From contig DBCW01000138.1 in assembly GCA_002293265.1 (NCBI GenBank), forward strand, positions 195 to 21,549: DNA of 21,355 nucleotides. The letters run 5' to 3'. The notes beneath the pieces were generated by a model. It saw only the letters and a program-made list of their open reading frames with translations, had not been told where the DNA came from and made no database searches. The position numbers were made by a program, and so were the translations under genes. Origin of the DNA: Eggerthellales bacterium UBA948. GTDB taxonomy: Bacteria; Actinomycetota; Coriobacteriia; Coriobacteriales; UBA8131. Below are positions 1 through 6,187 of the stretch, one piece after another. The first letter of the stretch is position 1. Every line of letters starts with the position of its first letter.

Positions 1-275
1 TATCTACAGTTTAATAAGAGCTGTGAGAACTGTCAACGCCTGCATTGACCAAGAATGCATTAGCATTGATATACTACTACTTGCTCAGGTCAAATACTGG
101 TATACTTGGAATGTTGCCCAGTGATCAATGTCAGTGCTTCTTGTGCTTGGCTTGGCGGGAGTCTGATGTTCTTATCCCATTTTATGAGGACAAGCTTCGG
201 TGAAAATCTGGGCTTACTTTGGCATTATTCTTTTAGGGCAATGTTTATTGTTATCGTTTAAGGAGCATCTGATTT
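1..275. other. Left-edge sequence, no nameable gene
   Basis: I recognise no gene here. Plus-strand frame 2 is open from the edge to a TGA at 122-124 and frame 1 to a TGA at 46-48, so either could be the tail of a gene starting outside the window, but neither tail resembles a family I know. The last bases hold the AGGAG ribosome binding site (261-265) of the small gene that follows. Confidence 0.4.
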
Positions 276-446
276 ATGTGCGGATATACGTGTAGCGGCT
301 GCGGTAGATGCAAAGGCGGAGTTTCAAAACCAGCCGGATACTGTTTAAAATGCGAAACTCAAAATGAACCCGGCAGCACAGTTTGCTCAAACTGCAACTC
401 CACTATTTCTCTTCCCCCCGGCACCTCAAAGCCTAAAAACAGCTGA
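276..446 (+). CDS. Small eight-cysteine zinc-ribbon-like protein
   Basis: A 56-residue ORF with an AGGAG ribosome binding site at 261-265, ten bases before the ATG. Cysteines fall at residues 2, 6, 9, 12, 23, 26, 37 and 40. The last four form two CxxC knuckles (YCLKC and VCSNC), a typical zinc-ribbon arrangement; the first four are more crowded and could bind a second metal ion. The tail is rich in Pro and Ser. There is no signal peptide or membrane segment, so it is probably cytoplasmic. Family and function are unknown to me. It is convergent with the iron-sulfur subunit at 573-908, with a hairpin between them. It is short enough to be missed by automatic annotation, but the clean binding site and regular CxxC spacing make it credible. 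Confidence 0.75.
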   Translation: MCGYTCSGCGRCKGGVSKPAGYCLKCETQNEPGSTVCSNCNSTISLPPGTSKPKNS

Positions 447-514
447 TATAGCAACACGAAACATAATTGGACACCAAGTTCGTAGCGTTTCAGCAAGGAA
501 TTGCAAGTGCATTT

Positions 515-554
515 GAACTGGGCACAAGCATAACAGCCTGCTCATGCCCAGTTC
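515..554. terminator. Hairpin between convergent genes
   Basis: Perfect ten-base arms GAACTGGGCA (515-524) and TGCCCAGTTC (545-554), with an inner AGCA/TGCT pairing (527-530 with 539-542). It lies just past the stop of the minus-strand iron-sulfur gene and about 70 bases past the plus-strand zinc-ribbon gene, so it could end both transcripts. Neither side has a good T-run, so its strength as an intrinsic terminator is uncertain. Confidence 0.55.
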
Positions 555-572
555 GTCATTTCGGCACTTTAA

Positions 573-908
573 TTACGGCATAAATATTGCAGCCTTGCTG
601 CCTTTTTTCGTTAGCATCTGAGCGCACTCATCAACAGTGCCGTAGTGCAAGCACTTTGCCTGGCACATCTGCACACATGACGGGAGCTTTCCTTCAGCAA
701 CGCGGTCTGCGCACAAATCGCATAGCTCAGTAGGGTAACCGATGTAATCCCAATGCCAGCTTCCATCAGCGTGTTGGCGCGGTCTATCCTCAAGCACTTT
801 CATGCCAAAGTCATCAAGACCGATTCCTTTTTCATTGCGACATGCGATCTCGCAAGAATGGCATCCCGTGCAAAATTCATAGTTAATATACAGAGCATTC
901 TGGGTCAT
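573..908 (-). CDS. Small ferredoxin-type subunit of cytosolic molybdoenzyme
   Basis: A 111-residue 4Fe-4S protein, presumably the electron-transfer partner of the catalytic subunit encoded just upstream (29-base gap). The ATG at 908 is chosen because AAGGAGG sits right before it; a longer reading to 980 would overlap the preceding gene and adds non-homologous-looking sequence. Residues 13-23 hold a CxxCxxCxxxC motif, followed by CxxC (63, 66) and CxxxC (78, 82) with further Cys at 86 and 95. That is enough for two [4Fe-4S] clusters, against four in DmsB-type subunits (about 200 residues). It therefore looks like a half-size relative of DmsB/NrfC. No Tat or membrane segment is present, so the complex should be soluble in the cytoplasm. 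The electron donor is not encoded here. Confidence 0.88.
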   Translation of the reverse strand: MTQNALYINYEFCTGCHSCEIACRNEKGIGLDDFGMKVLEDRPRQHADGSWHWDYIGYPTELCDLCADRVAEGKLPSCVQMCQAKCLHYGTVDECAQMLTKKGSKAAIFMP

Positions 909-937
909 TTCAAACCTCCTTTTCTTTAATATACTAT

Positions 938-3400
938 TTAAGCGCCCTTTGAGTATTCGGGTGCTGTTGCCGGACGCCACGTCTGTGCAAGTGTAAACTC
1001 AGCAGCACGACTAGGCTCAACATAGACTTCACTCTCTTTTGGAGAAGCATGCTCGCCGGGACCATCTACCTTCTTGCACGAACAAATCATACATTTGAAT
1101 GTGTCGCCAAAGCCAAGTTTACCGTTAACACTGTTTGGCATAAGCACGTTGATGTTGGATCTCCAGTTTCCAAACAAAGTGGGCTCTTCACCACTTTCTT
1201 CCGGATATGACCAACCGTGAACCGCATGCACAACACCTTTTTTGATCGTGGGAGTTACTACAGCGCGCTGACGGCATGTACCATACGGAGAAGCCATCTC
1301 AACCCAATCACCCTGCTCAATGCCGAGTGCGGCAGCATCTGCAGGATTAATCTCCATCTCAGGCCACGGAGAAATCTTGCGTAGTGACGGAACCTGCTTG
1401 TGCTCTGAATGGAAGTATTCCTGACGACGAGCGCCGGTGGTTAAAACAAATGGATAGTCCTTCATAAGTTCCGGTGTTGAAATTGGTCCATATGCAGGCT
1501 CTTCGTAATAAGGCAAAGGACTCTCGCCAAAGGCCTCATAAGTATAGGAGTAAAGTTCAACTCGACCGGTCTGAGTTGGGAATCCGGGTTGCTTGTCTGC
1601 ACGCAGCATGCCACTTTCATACTTGTAGTAAGGCTCTACGTTCGTGACGATGACCTCCTGGCAAAGGTTATCCCAATCAAGTTTGCCGCTCTTCTTCCTG
1701 ATATAGTCGGTCTCATCCTCAAACTGACCCCAGTACTGCGGGAATATCTCATTACCAAGTAGCAGTAGTATCTCCATCTCACTCTTGCATTCGCCAACCT
1801 GAACACACTTGCGCTCAGCACCGAAGAATGACATGTTCAGTGAATAGTGAGGAACCACGATGGCATCGTGCTCGACTGTAGTTGCCAAGGGCAGGAACAC
1901 GTCGCAACAAGACATAATGGTCGGATTCATAAACAGATCGGTGCAGAAGTTAAAGTCGAGTTTCTTGAGAGCGTTGTGCCAGCGTTGGGGCTCACCGGAG
2001 ATGGCGGATCCAACAGGATTGGAAGACTGGATCATAGCCATGTGCATTTCATATGGCTTTCCGGTCTCCAAGGCTTTTAGGAACTCATCGGGAGCAACAG
2101 TCCACATAACGGCGCCAATGGCAGGATACTTATCTACGCCAATCTTTTTGGCGTATCTTTCTTCGGTCATCAAACCATACTTATATGCATACGTTATGGC
2201 TGTCTCCATCTGATTTGCATAAACTTCTTCTTCAAGGCGATCAGCGTAGTCTGCAGCGTCGCGTGCCTCATCGGCATCAGCAACACTGTCACTTCGGGCA
2301 GCATTACTGGCGTGTGGGTCACCGGCACCAAGAATGGTTCCACCCGGAGCGTCAAGATCCCCGGTAATAGCCATCAATGACAACAGACACTGACCTAGCT
2401 GAACGCCATTAGGGTTCTGGTCAACCGCAAGACCCCAACACAAGCTGCTAGGATGCGAAGAGCCATATAGACGAGCAGCTGCACGAATATCCTCGGCAGA
2501 CACACCGCAAATCTCGGCTGCGCGCTCCGGTGTCATTTCGGCACATGCTTGTGCCATCTCATCAAAACCATAGGTCCACTTCTCGACAAAGTCTTTGTCG
2601 TAGAGACCCTCTTCCACCATCACGTTGATCCATGCCATTGCCATGGCTGTGTCCGTACCGGGTCTGAGTTGGAGAACATACTCACTACGTGTGCCAATCC
2701 AAGTCATGCGCGGGTCAACCATGATGACTTTCGTGCCAAATTGTTGCATCATTTCTACAACTGAATGGCCAAACATGCCGTCAGGATTGGAGCGTAGCGG
2801 CTCTTTACCCCAAAGGACAATAACCTCGGGAGCGGTAAAAGCCGGATCTTCGTAGCGGTCTTTACACTTCTGCGCGTAATCGATCTCAGGATAACCACCA
2901 CCCATCATGAATGCAGTGATGGATGCACGAGGACCATAACAAGACCAACCCGGCTGAGCATAGACAGCATTTGGTGTGCCAAAGACGCAGTTAGCGAATG
3001 TGGAGTAATAGTCATTACCCTCACGACCTGTGCCGCCAAATACAGCGATAGACTCAGGACCATATTTTTCGGAAACTGCTTTAGCGTTTGTCACGATGAG
3101 ATTTACTGCCTCATCCCAAGAACACCGCTCCCATTTATCCAAGCCGCGATCTTCTTTAGCACGCTTCATCGGGTAGATGATGCGATCAGGATGATACATA
3201 TACTCAGGAAGCGCAAGGCAGCGGCTGCAAAGCGCACCTCTGGTAATGGGGTGCTCGGGGTCACCCTCAACTTTAGTGACCTTGTCATCCTTTACATGCA
3301 CTAACAAACCACATCCCACAGGATGACAACCCGGGGGAGACCATGCGCATGTACGATAAGTAACCGAGCCGTCAGAATTGACGGTTTTAAACTCTGCCAT
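938..3400 (-). CDS. Cytosolic bis-MGD molybdenum (or tungsten) oxidoreductase, dehydroxylase-like
   Basis: An 820-residue catalytic subunit of the DMSO-reductase superfamily. The ATG at 3400 follows AAGGAG at a good distance; an upstream in-frame TTG at 3415 is less likely. Cysteines 18, 25, 30 and 58 probably ligate the N-terminal [4Fe-4S] cluster, with unusual spacing (C-x6-C-x4-C-x27-C) and Pro/Gly between them. Cys154, in a GWSCYGPR context, aligns by eye with the metal-ligand Cys of acetylene hydratase. MGD-binding signatures follow (MVDPR near 227-231, RPGTD near 247-251), and a molybdopterin dinucleotide-binding C-terminal domain lies near 660-780. There is no twin-arginine signal, so it acts in the cytoplasm. 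By memory of sequence style it resembles gut actinobacterial catechol dehydroxylases and pyrogallol transhydroxylase relatives. That family placement is inference, and the substrate is unknown. It is co-transcribed with the small iron-sulfur gene downstream. Confidence 0.9.
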   Translation of the reverse strand: MAEFKTVNSDGSVTYRTCAWSPPGCHPVGCGLLVHVKDDKVTKVEGDPEHPITRGALCSRCLALPEYMYHPDRIIYPMKRAKEDRGLDKWERCSWDEAVNLIVTNAKAVSEKYGPESIAVFGGTGREGNDYYSTFANCVFGTPNAVYAQPGWSCYGPRASITAFMMGGGYPEIDYAQKCKDRYEDPAFTAPEVIVLWGKEPLRSNPDGMFGHSVVEMMQQFGTKVIMVDPRMTWIGTRSEYVLQLRPGTDTAMAMAWINVMVEEGLYDKDFVEKWTYGFDEMAQACAEMTPERAAEICGVSAEDIRAAARLYGSSHPSSLCWGLAVDQNPNGVQLGQCLLSLMAITGDLDAPGGTILGAGDPHASNAARSDSVADADEARDAADYADRLEEEVYANQMETAITYAYKYGLMTEERYAKKIGVDKYPAIGAVMWTVAPDEFLKALETGKPYEMHMAMIQSSNPVGSAISGEPQRWHNALKKLDFNFCTDLFMNPTIMSCCDVFLPLATTVEHDAIVVPHYSLNMSFFGAERKCVQVGECKSEMEILLLLGNEIFPQYWGQFEDETDYIRKKSGKLDWDNLCQEVIVTNVEPYYKYESGMLRADKQPGFPTQTGRVELYSYTYEAFGESPLPYYEEPAYGPISTPELMKDYPFVLTTGARRQEYFHSEHKQVPSLRKISPWPEMEINPADAAALGIEQGDWVEMASPYGTCRQRAVVTPTIKKGVVHAVHGWSYPEESGEEPTLFGNWRSNINVLMPNSVNGKLGFGDTFKCMICSCKKVDGPGEHASPKESEVYVEPSRAAEFTLAQTWRPATAPEYSKGA

Positions 3401-3587
3401 ACTTTCTCCTTCCAACTAATTACTCTTATGTGTCGCACGTGCTGCGACATCTGCATTTATTAAGAAGATTACGAGTTGAGATGGTGAATCGGCAAGAACA
3501 TGCGATGATTGCATGATGGTGAAACGCGACACAAGAAACGCAGCTGTCACACCCTGGCAACACATACTGTTTATTTTCAATTCTTGT
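3401..3587 (-). promoter_or_regulatory. Long structured leader of the cytosolic molybdoenzyme operon, with possible upstream ORF
   Basis: From the predicted start near 3587 to the ATG at 3400 there are about 187 untranslated bases. They contain a 49-codon ORF (ATG at 3565, TAG at 3416-3418) whose product begins Met-Cys-Cys and stops 15 bases before the operon start codon; no good ribosome binding site precedes it. A seven-base-pair hairpin (TGTCGCA 3431-3437 with TGCGACA 3443-3449, five-base loop) overlaps the end of that ORF. The arrangement would suit translation-coupled control or attenuation, but could also be chance. Confidence 0.35.
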
Positions 3588-3588
3588 A

Positions 3589-3610
3589 AACACATTATAT
3601 TTAGTGTGTT
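3589..3610. promoter_or_regulatory. Inverted repeat over the -10 region (candidate operator)
   Basis: AACACA (3589-3594) and TGTGTT (3605-3610) are separated by ten bases and lie across the predicted -10 box, where a bound repressor would block transcription. The neighbouring TetR-family protein is the obvious candidate binder, by position only. Confidence 0.4.
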
Positions 3611-3623
3611 GATAACTGGACAA
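3594..3623 (-). promoter_or_regulatory. Promoter of the cytosolic molybdoenzyme operon
   Basis: On the minus strand a -35 TTGTCC (3618-3623) is followed after 18 bases by a perfect -10 TATAAT (3594-3599). Transcription should begin near 3587 and read into the 820-residue enzyme. Two inverted repeats overlap or flank these boxes. Confidence 0.6.
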
Positions 3624-3640
3624 TAAAGGGCTAGTGTCCA
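3617..3640. promoter_or_regulatory. Inverted repeat over the -35 region (candidate operator)
   Basis: TGGACA (3617-3622) and TGTCCA (3635-3640) are separated by 12 bases, and the first arm covers most of the predicted -35 box. This is a second, differently worded dyad adjacent to the one over the -10, so two regulators, or two modes of one regulator, are possible. Confidence 0.35.
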
Positions 3641-3641
3641 A

Positions 3642-3654
3642 TCGCGAAACTATC
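3642..3654. promoter_or_regulatory. 13-base element shared with the exported reductase operon
   Basis: TCGCGAAACTATC here is repeated exactly at 10515-10527. It lies upstream of the predicted -35 box, an activator-like position. In this copy only one half of the TAGTT/AACTA dyad seen at the other site is present. Confidence 0.4.
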
Positions 3655-3685
3655 TGGGTTGCAATAACTCGCTTATGTAACAGAT

Positions 3686-4312
3686 TTATTGATGTTTTTT
3701 GGTTATGGGTCTATTAAGAGCTTCGAAAAGATCACGCGGAACTATGCTCACCAAAAACTCAGCCAACTCTTTTACATGCATTTCTCTGAACCACTTGGCA
3801 GTTGCTGCCAGCTCTCCGGCGATAAGAGCTTCAATTTGAAACTTTAGCTTTGGCGTTATTTGTAGATTATGCATTGATAAAGCCTTGTAAAGCGCATTGC
3901 GGCGAATCTCGTAAAAATACTGTGACGTATTGTCGAAAGACTTAGAATCTAGTGCGCAATAACATGCATGACGAAAGTCATCGTACACGCGAGTCGTCAC
4001 CAAGTGACCTTCAAACCAATCAAAGTCTATGCCAATCTTGCTGACTCCCTTATTCATAGAAAAGCCTAGATACCACTTAATAATAGCTGCTTTATTCTCG
4101 AAATACGTATAGAACAAGCTTCGCGAAACACAGCTTCGCTCACAGATTTCCTTAACACTGATGTCATCATACTTTCTTTCACCCAATAGTTCATTGAGAG
4201 CTTTTATAACTAGTATTTTGTTTTTGAAAGAAGAGGAGTATTCCTCCGACTCGATTTTTATCCCATAGTCCATTTGACCACCCGCATAAAGTGTAAATTC
4301 CCTGAAAACCAT
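3686..4312 (-). CDS. TetR-family transcriptional regulator
   Basis: A protein of up to 208 residues with an N-terminal TetR helix-turn-helix near residues 35-75: the ISVKEIC helix, then a VSRSLFYTYF recognition segment, then KAAI. The C-terminal part is a divergent ligand/dimer domain that I cannot assign to a subclass. The start could be the ATG at 4312 (AGAGG nearby) or the ATG at 4273 (weaker GGGTGG); the shorter form would be 195 residues. It is encoded on the same strand as, and directly upstream of, the molybdoenzyme operon, separated by the operator-rich region 3589-3654. Control of that operon, perhaps in response to its substrate, is the natural inference. It is divergent from the glutathione peroxidase gene and might control that too. 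Confidence 0.88.
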   Translation of the reverse strand: MVFREFTLYAGGQMDYGIKIESEEYSSSFKNKILVIKALNELLGERKYDDISVKEICERSCVSRSLFYTYFENKAAIIKWYLGFSMNKGVSKIGIDFDWFEGHLVTTRVYDDFRHACYCALDSKSFDNTSQYFYEIRRNALYKALSMHNLQITPKLKFQIEALIAGELAATAKWFREMHVKELAEFLVSIVPRDLFEALNRPITKKHQ

Positions 4313-4441
4313 CTGTGTTGCCTCTTGTATATTCTACTACTATAGCGATAAGAATAATGCAAGCTCCCCATATTTTAAGCACACCTCTTATACATATACA
4401 TGACTTTAATGCCGTATATTTACATGAGTTTAGACAGTGCC

Positions 4442-4469
4442 TTGCTTAATTTTAATTTTGCACTATAAT
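4442..4469 (+). promoter_or_regulatory. Promoter of the glutathione peroxidase gene
   Basis: -35 TTGCTT (4442-4447), 16-base spacer, perfect -10 TATAAT (4464-4469), about 40 bases before the ATG at 4510. The whole divergent gap to the TetR gene is under 200 bases. Confidence 0.6.
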
Positions 4470-4509
4470 CTTTTGTACAATGTATGTGGATATTAATAAG
4501 GGAGAAGCT

Positions 4510-5043
4510 ATGAGTATTTATGATTTTACAGTCAATGACAGTAAAGGTAGCGCCGTTTCTTTAAAAGACTACGAAGGCAAAGTTCTGCTTGTTGTTAACA
4601 CCGCGACCAAGTGCGGTCTCACCCCTCAATACACTGCAATGCAGGAGCTGTATGATAAGTTCAAAGATAACGGATTTGAGATCCTCGACTTTCCCTGTAA
4701 CCAGTTTATGGGTCAGGCACCAGGCGACGACTCCGAGATCAACGAGTTTTGCTCGCTAAACTACGGTACTACCTTCCCACGTTTTGCAAAGATCGATGTG
4801 AACGGCAAGAAAGCCGACCCGCTTTTTGCGTGGCTAAAAGAACAAGCGCCGGAAGATAAGGGTAATGACGAAACCAAATCTTTTGAGAAGAAGGTGAAAC
4901 TGCTTACCCTCGCCAACAAGAAGACCGACATCAAATGGAACTTTGGCAAGTTCCTTATCGATAAAAACGGCAACGTGGTAGCTCGCTACTCCCCTGCCTA
5001 TTTACCGGAAGATCTGGAGAAAGATATCGCCGAGTTGCTTTAG
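4510..5043 (+). CDS. Glutathione peroxidase family thiol peroxidase (Cys type)
   Basis: A 177-residue thioredoxin-fold peroxidase. The ATG at 4510 follows GGGAG; an in-frame ATG at 4480 lacks a binding site. The peroxidatic Cys is Cys35 in TKCGLTPQY, where animal enzymes often carry selenocysteine. The other tetrad residues are visible: Gln69 in the NQFMGQ segment, and Trp143-Asn144 in IKWNFGKF. Cys81 in the EFCSLNYG helix matches the resolving Cys of thioredoxin-dependent members, so reduction by thioredoxin is more likely than by glutathione. Full length for the family. The gene stands alone, with its own promoter and terminator. It probably detoxifies hydrogen or lipid peroxides in an anaerobe exposed to oxygen. 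Small variation: MGQAPGDD replaces the usual G-x-QEPG. Confidence 0.93.
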   Translation: MSIYDFTVNDSKGSAVSLKDYEGKVLLVVNTATKCGLTPQYTAMQELYDKFKDNGFEILDFPCNQFMGQAPGDDSEINEFCSLNYGTTFPRFAKIDVNGKKADPLFAWLKEQAPEDKGNDETKSFEKKVKLLTLANKKTDIKWNFGKFLIDKNGNVVARYSPAYLPEDLEKDIAELL

Positions 5044-5095
5044 TGGTAAAAGCGACAAGCTTAAAGATTCTTATCTGAATAGAGCAGTTCAAGAA

Positions 5096-5138
5096 AAAAC
5101 CGCCCGCATTTTCTAAAGGCATACTTGTGGGCGGTTTT
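5096..5138 (+). terminator. Intrinsic terminator after glutathione peroxidase gene
   Basis: Arms AAAACCGCCCGCA (5096-5108) and TGTGGGCGGTTTT (5126-5138) pair with one mismatch, forming a GC-rich stem ending in TTTT. This is a standard terminator shape; the A-run on the other side would let it work in both directions. Confidence 0.85.
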
Positions 5139-5325
5139 CACTCCATACCAACAATGGCGTAAGACTGTGAAAGCAGAACAATAATTTTCATAACTATTGA
5201 TCAGCCAATCTATGCCAGCAACATGTCCTAATAAAGTATATCATTTGAGTTCATCTGTACTTTAATAAAGATGCCAGCTGCTTAGCAATATGTGCCAATC
5301 TTAAACTTTGCTCACGCTACTTTAA
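5139..5325. other. Intergenic stretch with nothing recognised
   Basis: AT-rich spacer between two terminators of convergent genes. I see no ORF with a binding site, no tRNA-like fold and no clear repeat. Confidence 0.5.
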
Positions 5326-5394
5326 CTATTTCGCGCATAAGACAAGCAAATCAGTCGTTATTAAGATGCAACGCTTGTCTTTTGTGCGAAATAG
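5326..5394 (-). terminator. Long hairpin after the reductase operon
   Basis: Arms of 22 bases (5326-5347 and 5373-5394) pair with two mismatches around a 25-base loop. The hairpin starts two bases beyond the TAA of the chaperone gene. It is longer than most terminators and may also protect the 3' end of the operon mRNA. On the minus strand it is followed only by TTAAAG, so a T-run is lacking. Confidence 0.65.
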
Positions 5395-5396
5395 CG

Positions 5397-6071
5397 TTAT
5401 TTTTGCTCAAAACTTAGAAGCTGAAGATGCCCTTCCAGAACCCCTTGAGTCAGTTCAGCTAATCCGATGAAGTAGCCTTTTGGGAACGCTGTCTCTATCT
5501 TGCCGTGAAGCGTTTCTACCCATGACAAAGGGTGCTCATTGATGAATGACTTAATATCAGAAATGCTCGGTAGCGGGCAATCTTTGGTTATTTGCGCACC
5601 TTCTATGTCCTCATAATATCGCCTACATATCTCTGAGAGGTATAAAAGCTCAATACCGATGTGGTCTTCGTACTGGTTGTTTGCGTTGCTTACTTTAAGA
5701 CCGATGTCACGCAGATATTGCTTCATAGCAAAAGTCGCTTGTCCAAATGCAGAGGTCGCGCCGTCACTTTTATTCATGGTCTCCCATGGTGGTGCTGCCG
5801 GAGACGGAGGACCTATAAAAAGTTTTGTGTATTCCACTGAGCATTGTTGCACTGCCTCTTCGCGGCTCATATTGCTCACTGCATTTGCGTAAGCAACGAG
5901 CTTTGCTATACCAGACTTGACCTTCTCATCTTTGGCATCAGGTAAAAACGTCTCCCAGAAATCAGCAGATAAACCCATGTCAGTTGTAGCCTTCATCGGG
6001 CTTAAAAATGAGTTTGCAATAAACGCGTACATCTCACTTAAAGTTAACCAAGTAGTAGCCTGTATCTTCAT
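5397..6071 (-). CDS. TorD/DmsD-family molybdoenzyme chaperone
   Basis: A 224-residue all-helical chaperone that binds the Tat signal and apo-form of the catalytic subunit, helping cofactor insertion before export. Family signatures are the segment EYTKLFIGPPSPAAPPWE (residues 80-97) and EDHIGIELLYL (135-145). The ATG at 6071 is preferred because AAAGAGG lies five bases upstream; the adjacent ATG at 6074 is too close to it, and a reading from 6098 has no site. It is last in the operon after catalytic, iron-sulfur and membrane genes, the expected partner set. A strong hairpin separates it from the membrane gene, so its expression may be tuned separately. Confidence 0.9.
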   Translation of the reverse strand: MKIQATTWLTLSEMYAFIANSFLSPMKATTDMGLSADFWETFLPDAKDEKVKSGIAKLVAYANAVSNMSREEAVQQCSVEYTKLFIGPPSPAAPPWETMNKSDGATSAFGQATFAMKQYLRDIGLKVSNANNQYEDHIGIELLYLSEICRRYYEDIEGAQITKDCPLPSISDIKSFINEHPLSWVETLHGKIETAFPKGYFIGLAELTQGVLEGHLQLLSFEQK

Positions 6072-6116
6072 CATGACCTCTTTCGTTTTCCAACCCACTT
6101 GCCGCCACCAGCTCTA

Positions 6117-6150
6117 TAAGTGGCTCGAGCTTTTATTCTCGAGCCACTTA
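6117..6150 (-). terminator. Perfect hairpin inside the reductase operon
   Basis: Thirteen-base perfect arms (TAAGTGGCTCGAG at 6117-6129, its complement at 6138-6150) with an eight-base loop lie between the membrane-anchor gene and the chaperone gene. With little T-run on the minus strand it may act as a partial terminator or mRNA stabiliser, leaving the chaperone at lower level than the structural subunits. Confidence 0.6.
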
Positions 6151-6187
6151 GAAACTATAGTTTAAGAGAAAAGCTATGCAAGAAAAT

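Noticed and set aside
909..980. N-terminal extension of the small ferredoxin into the catalytic gene
   Set aside because: The ATG at 908 has AAGGAGG; the extension is unrelated sequence overlapping the end of the preceding gene.
1860..2213. Plus-strand ORF of 117 codons opposite the cytosolic molybdoenzyme
   Set aside because: Antisense to a strongly supported gene, with no binding site or domain.
3426..3641. Minus-strand Cys-rich ORF of 71 codons upstream of the molybdoenzyme
   Set aside because: It spans the predicted promoter and operators, lacks a ribosome binding site and starts at a weak codon. The leader is described as regulatory instead.
4606..4623. Possible selenocysteine in the peroxidase active site
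   Set aside because: The codon at the active-site position is TGC (Cys), not TGA, so no selenium insertion is needed.
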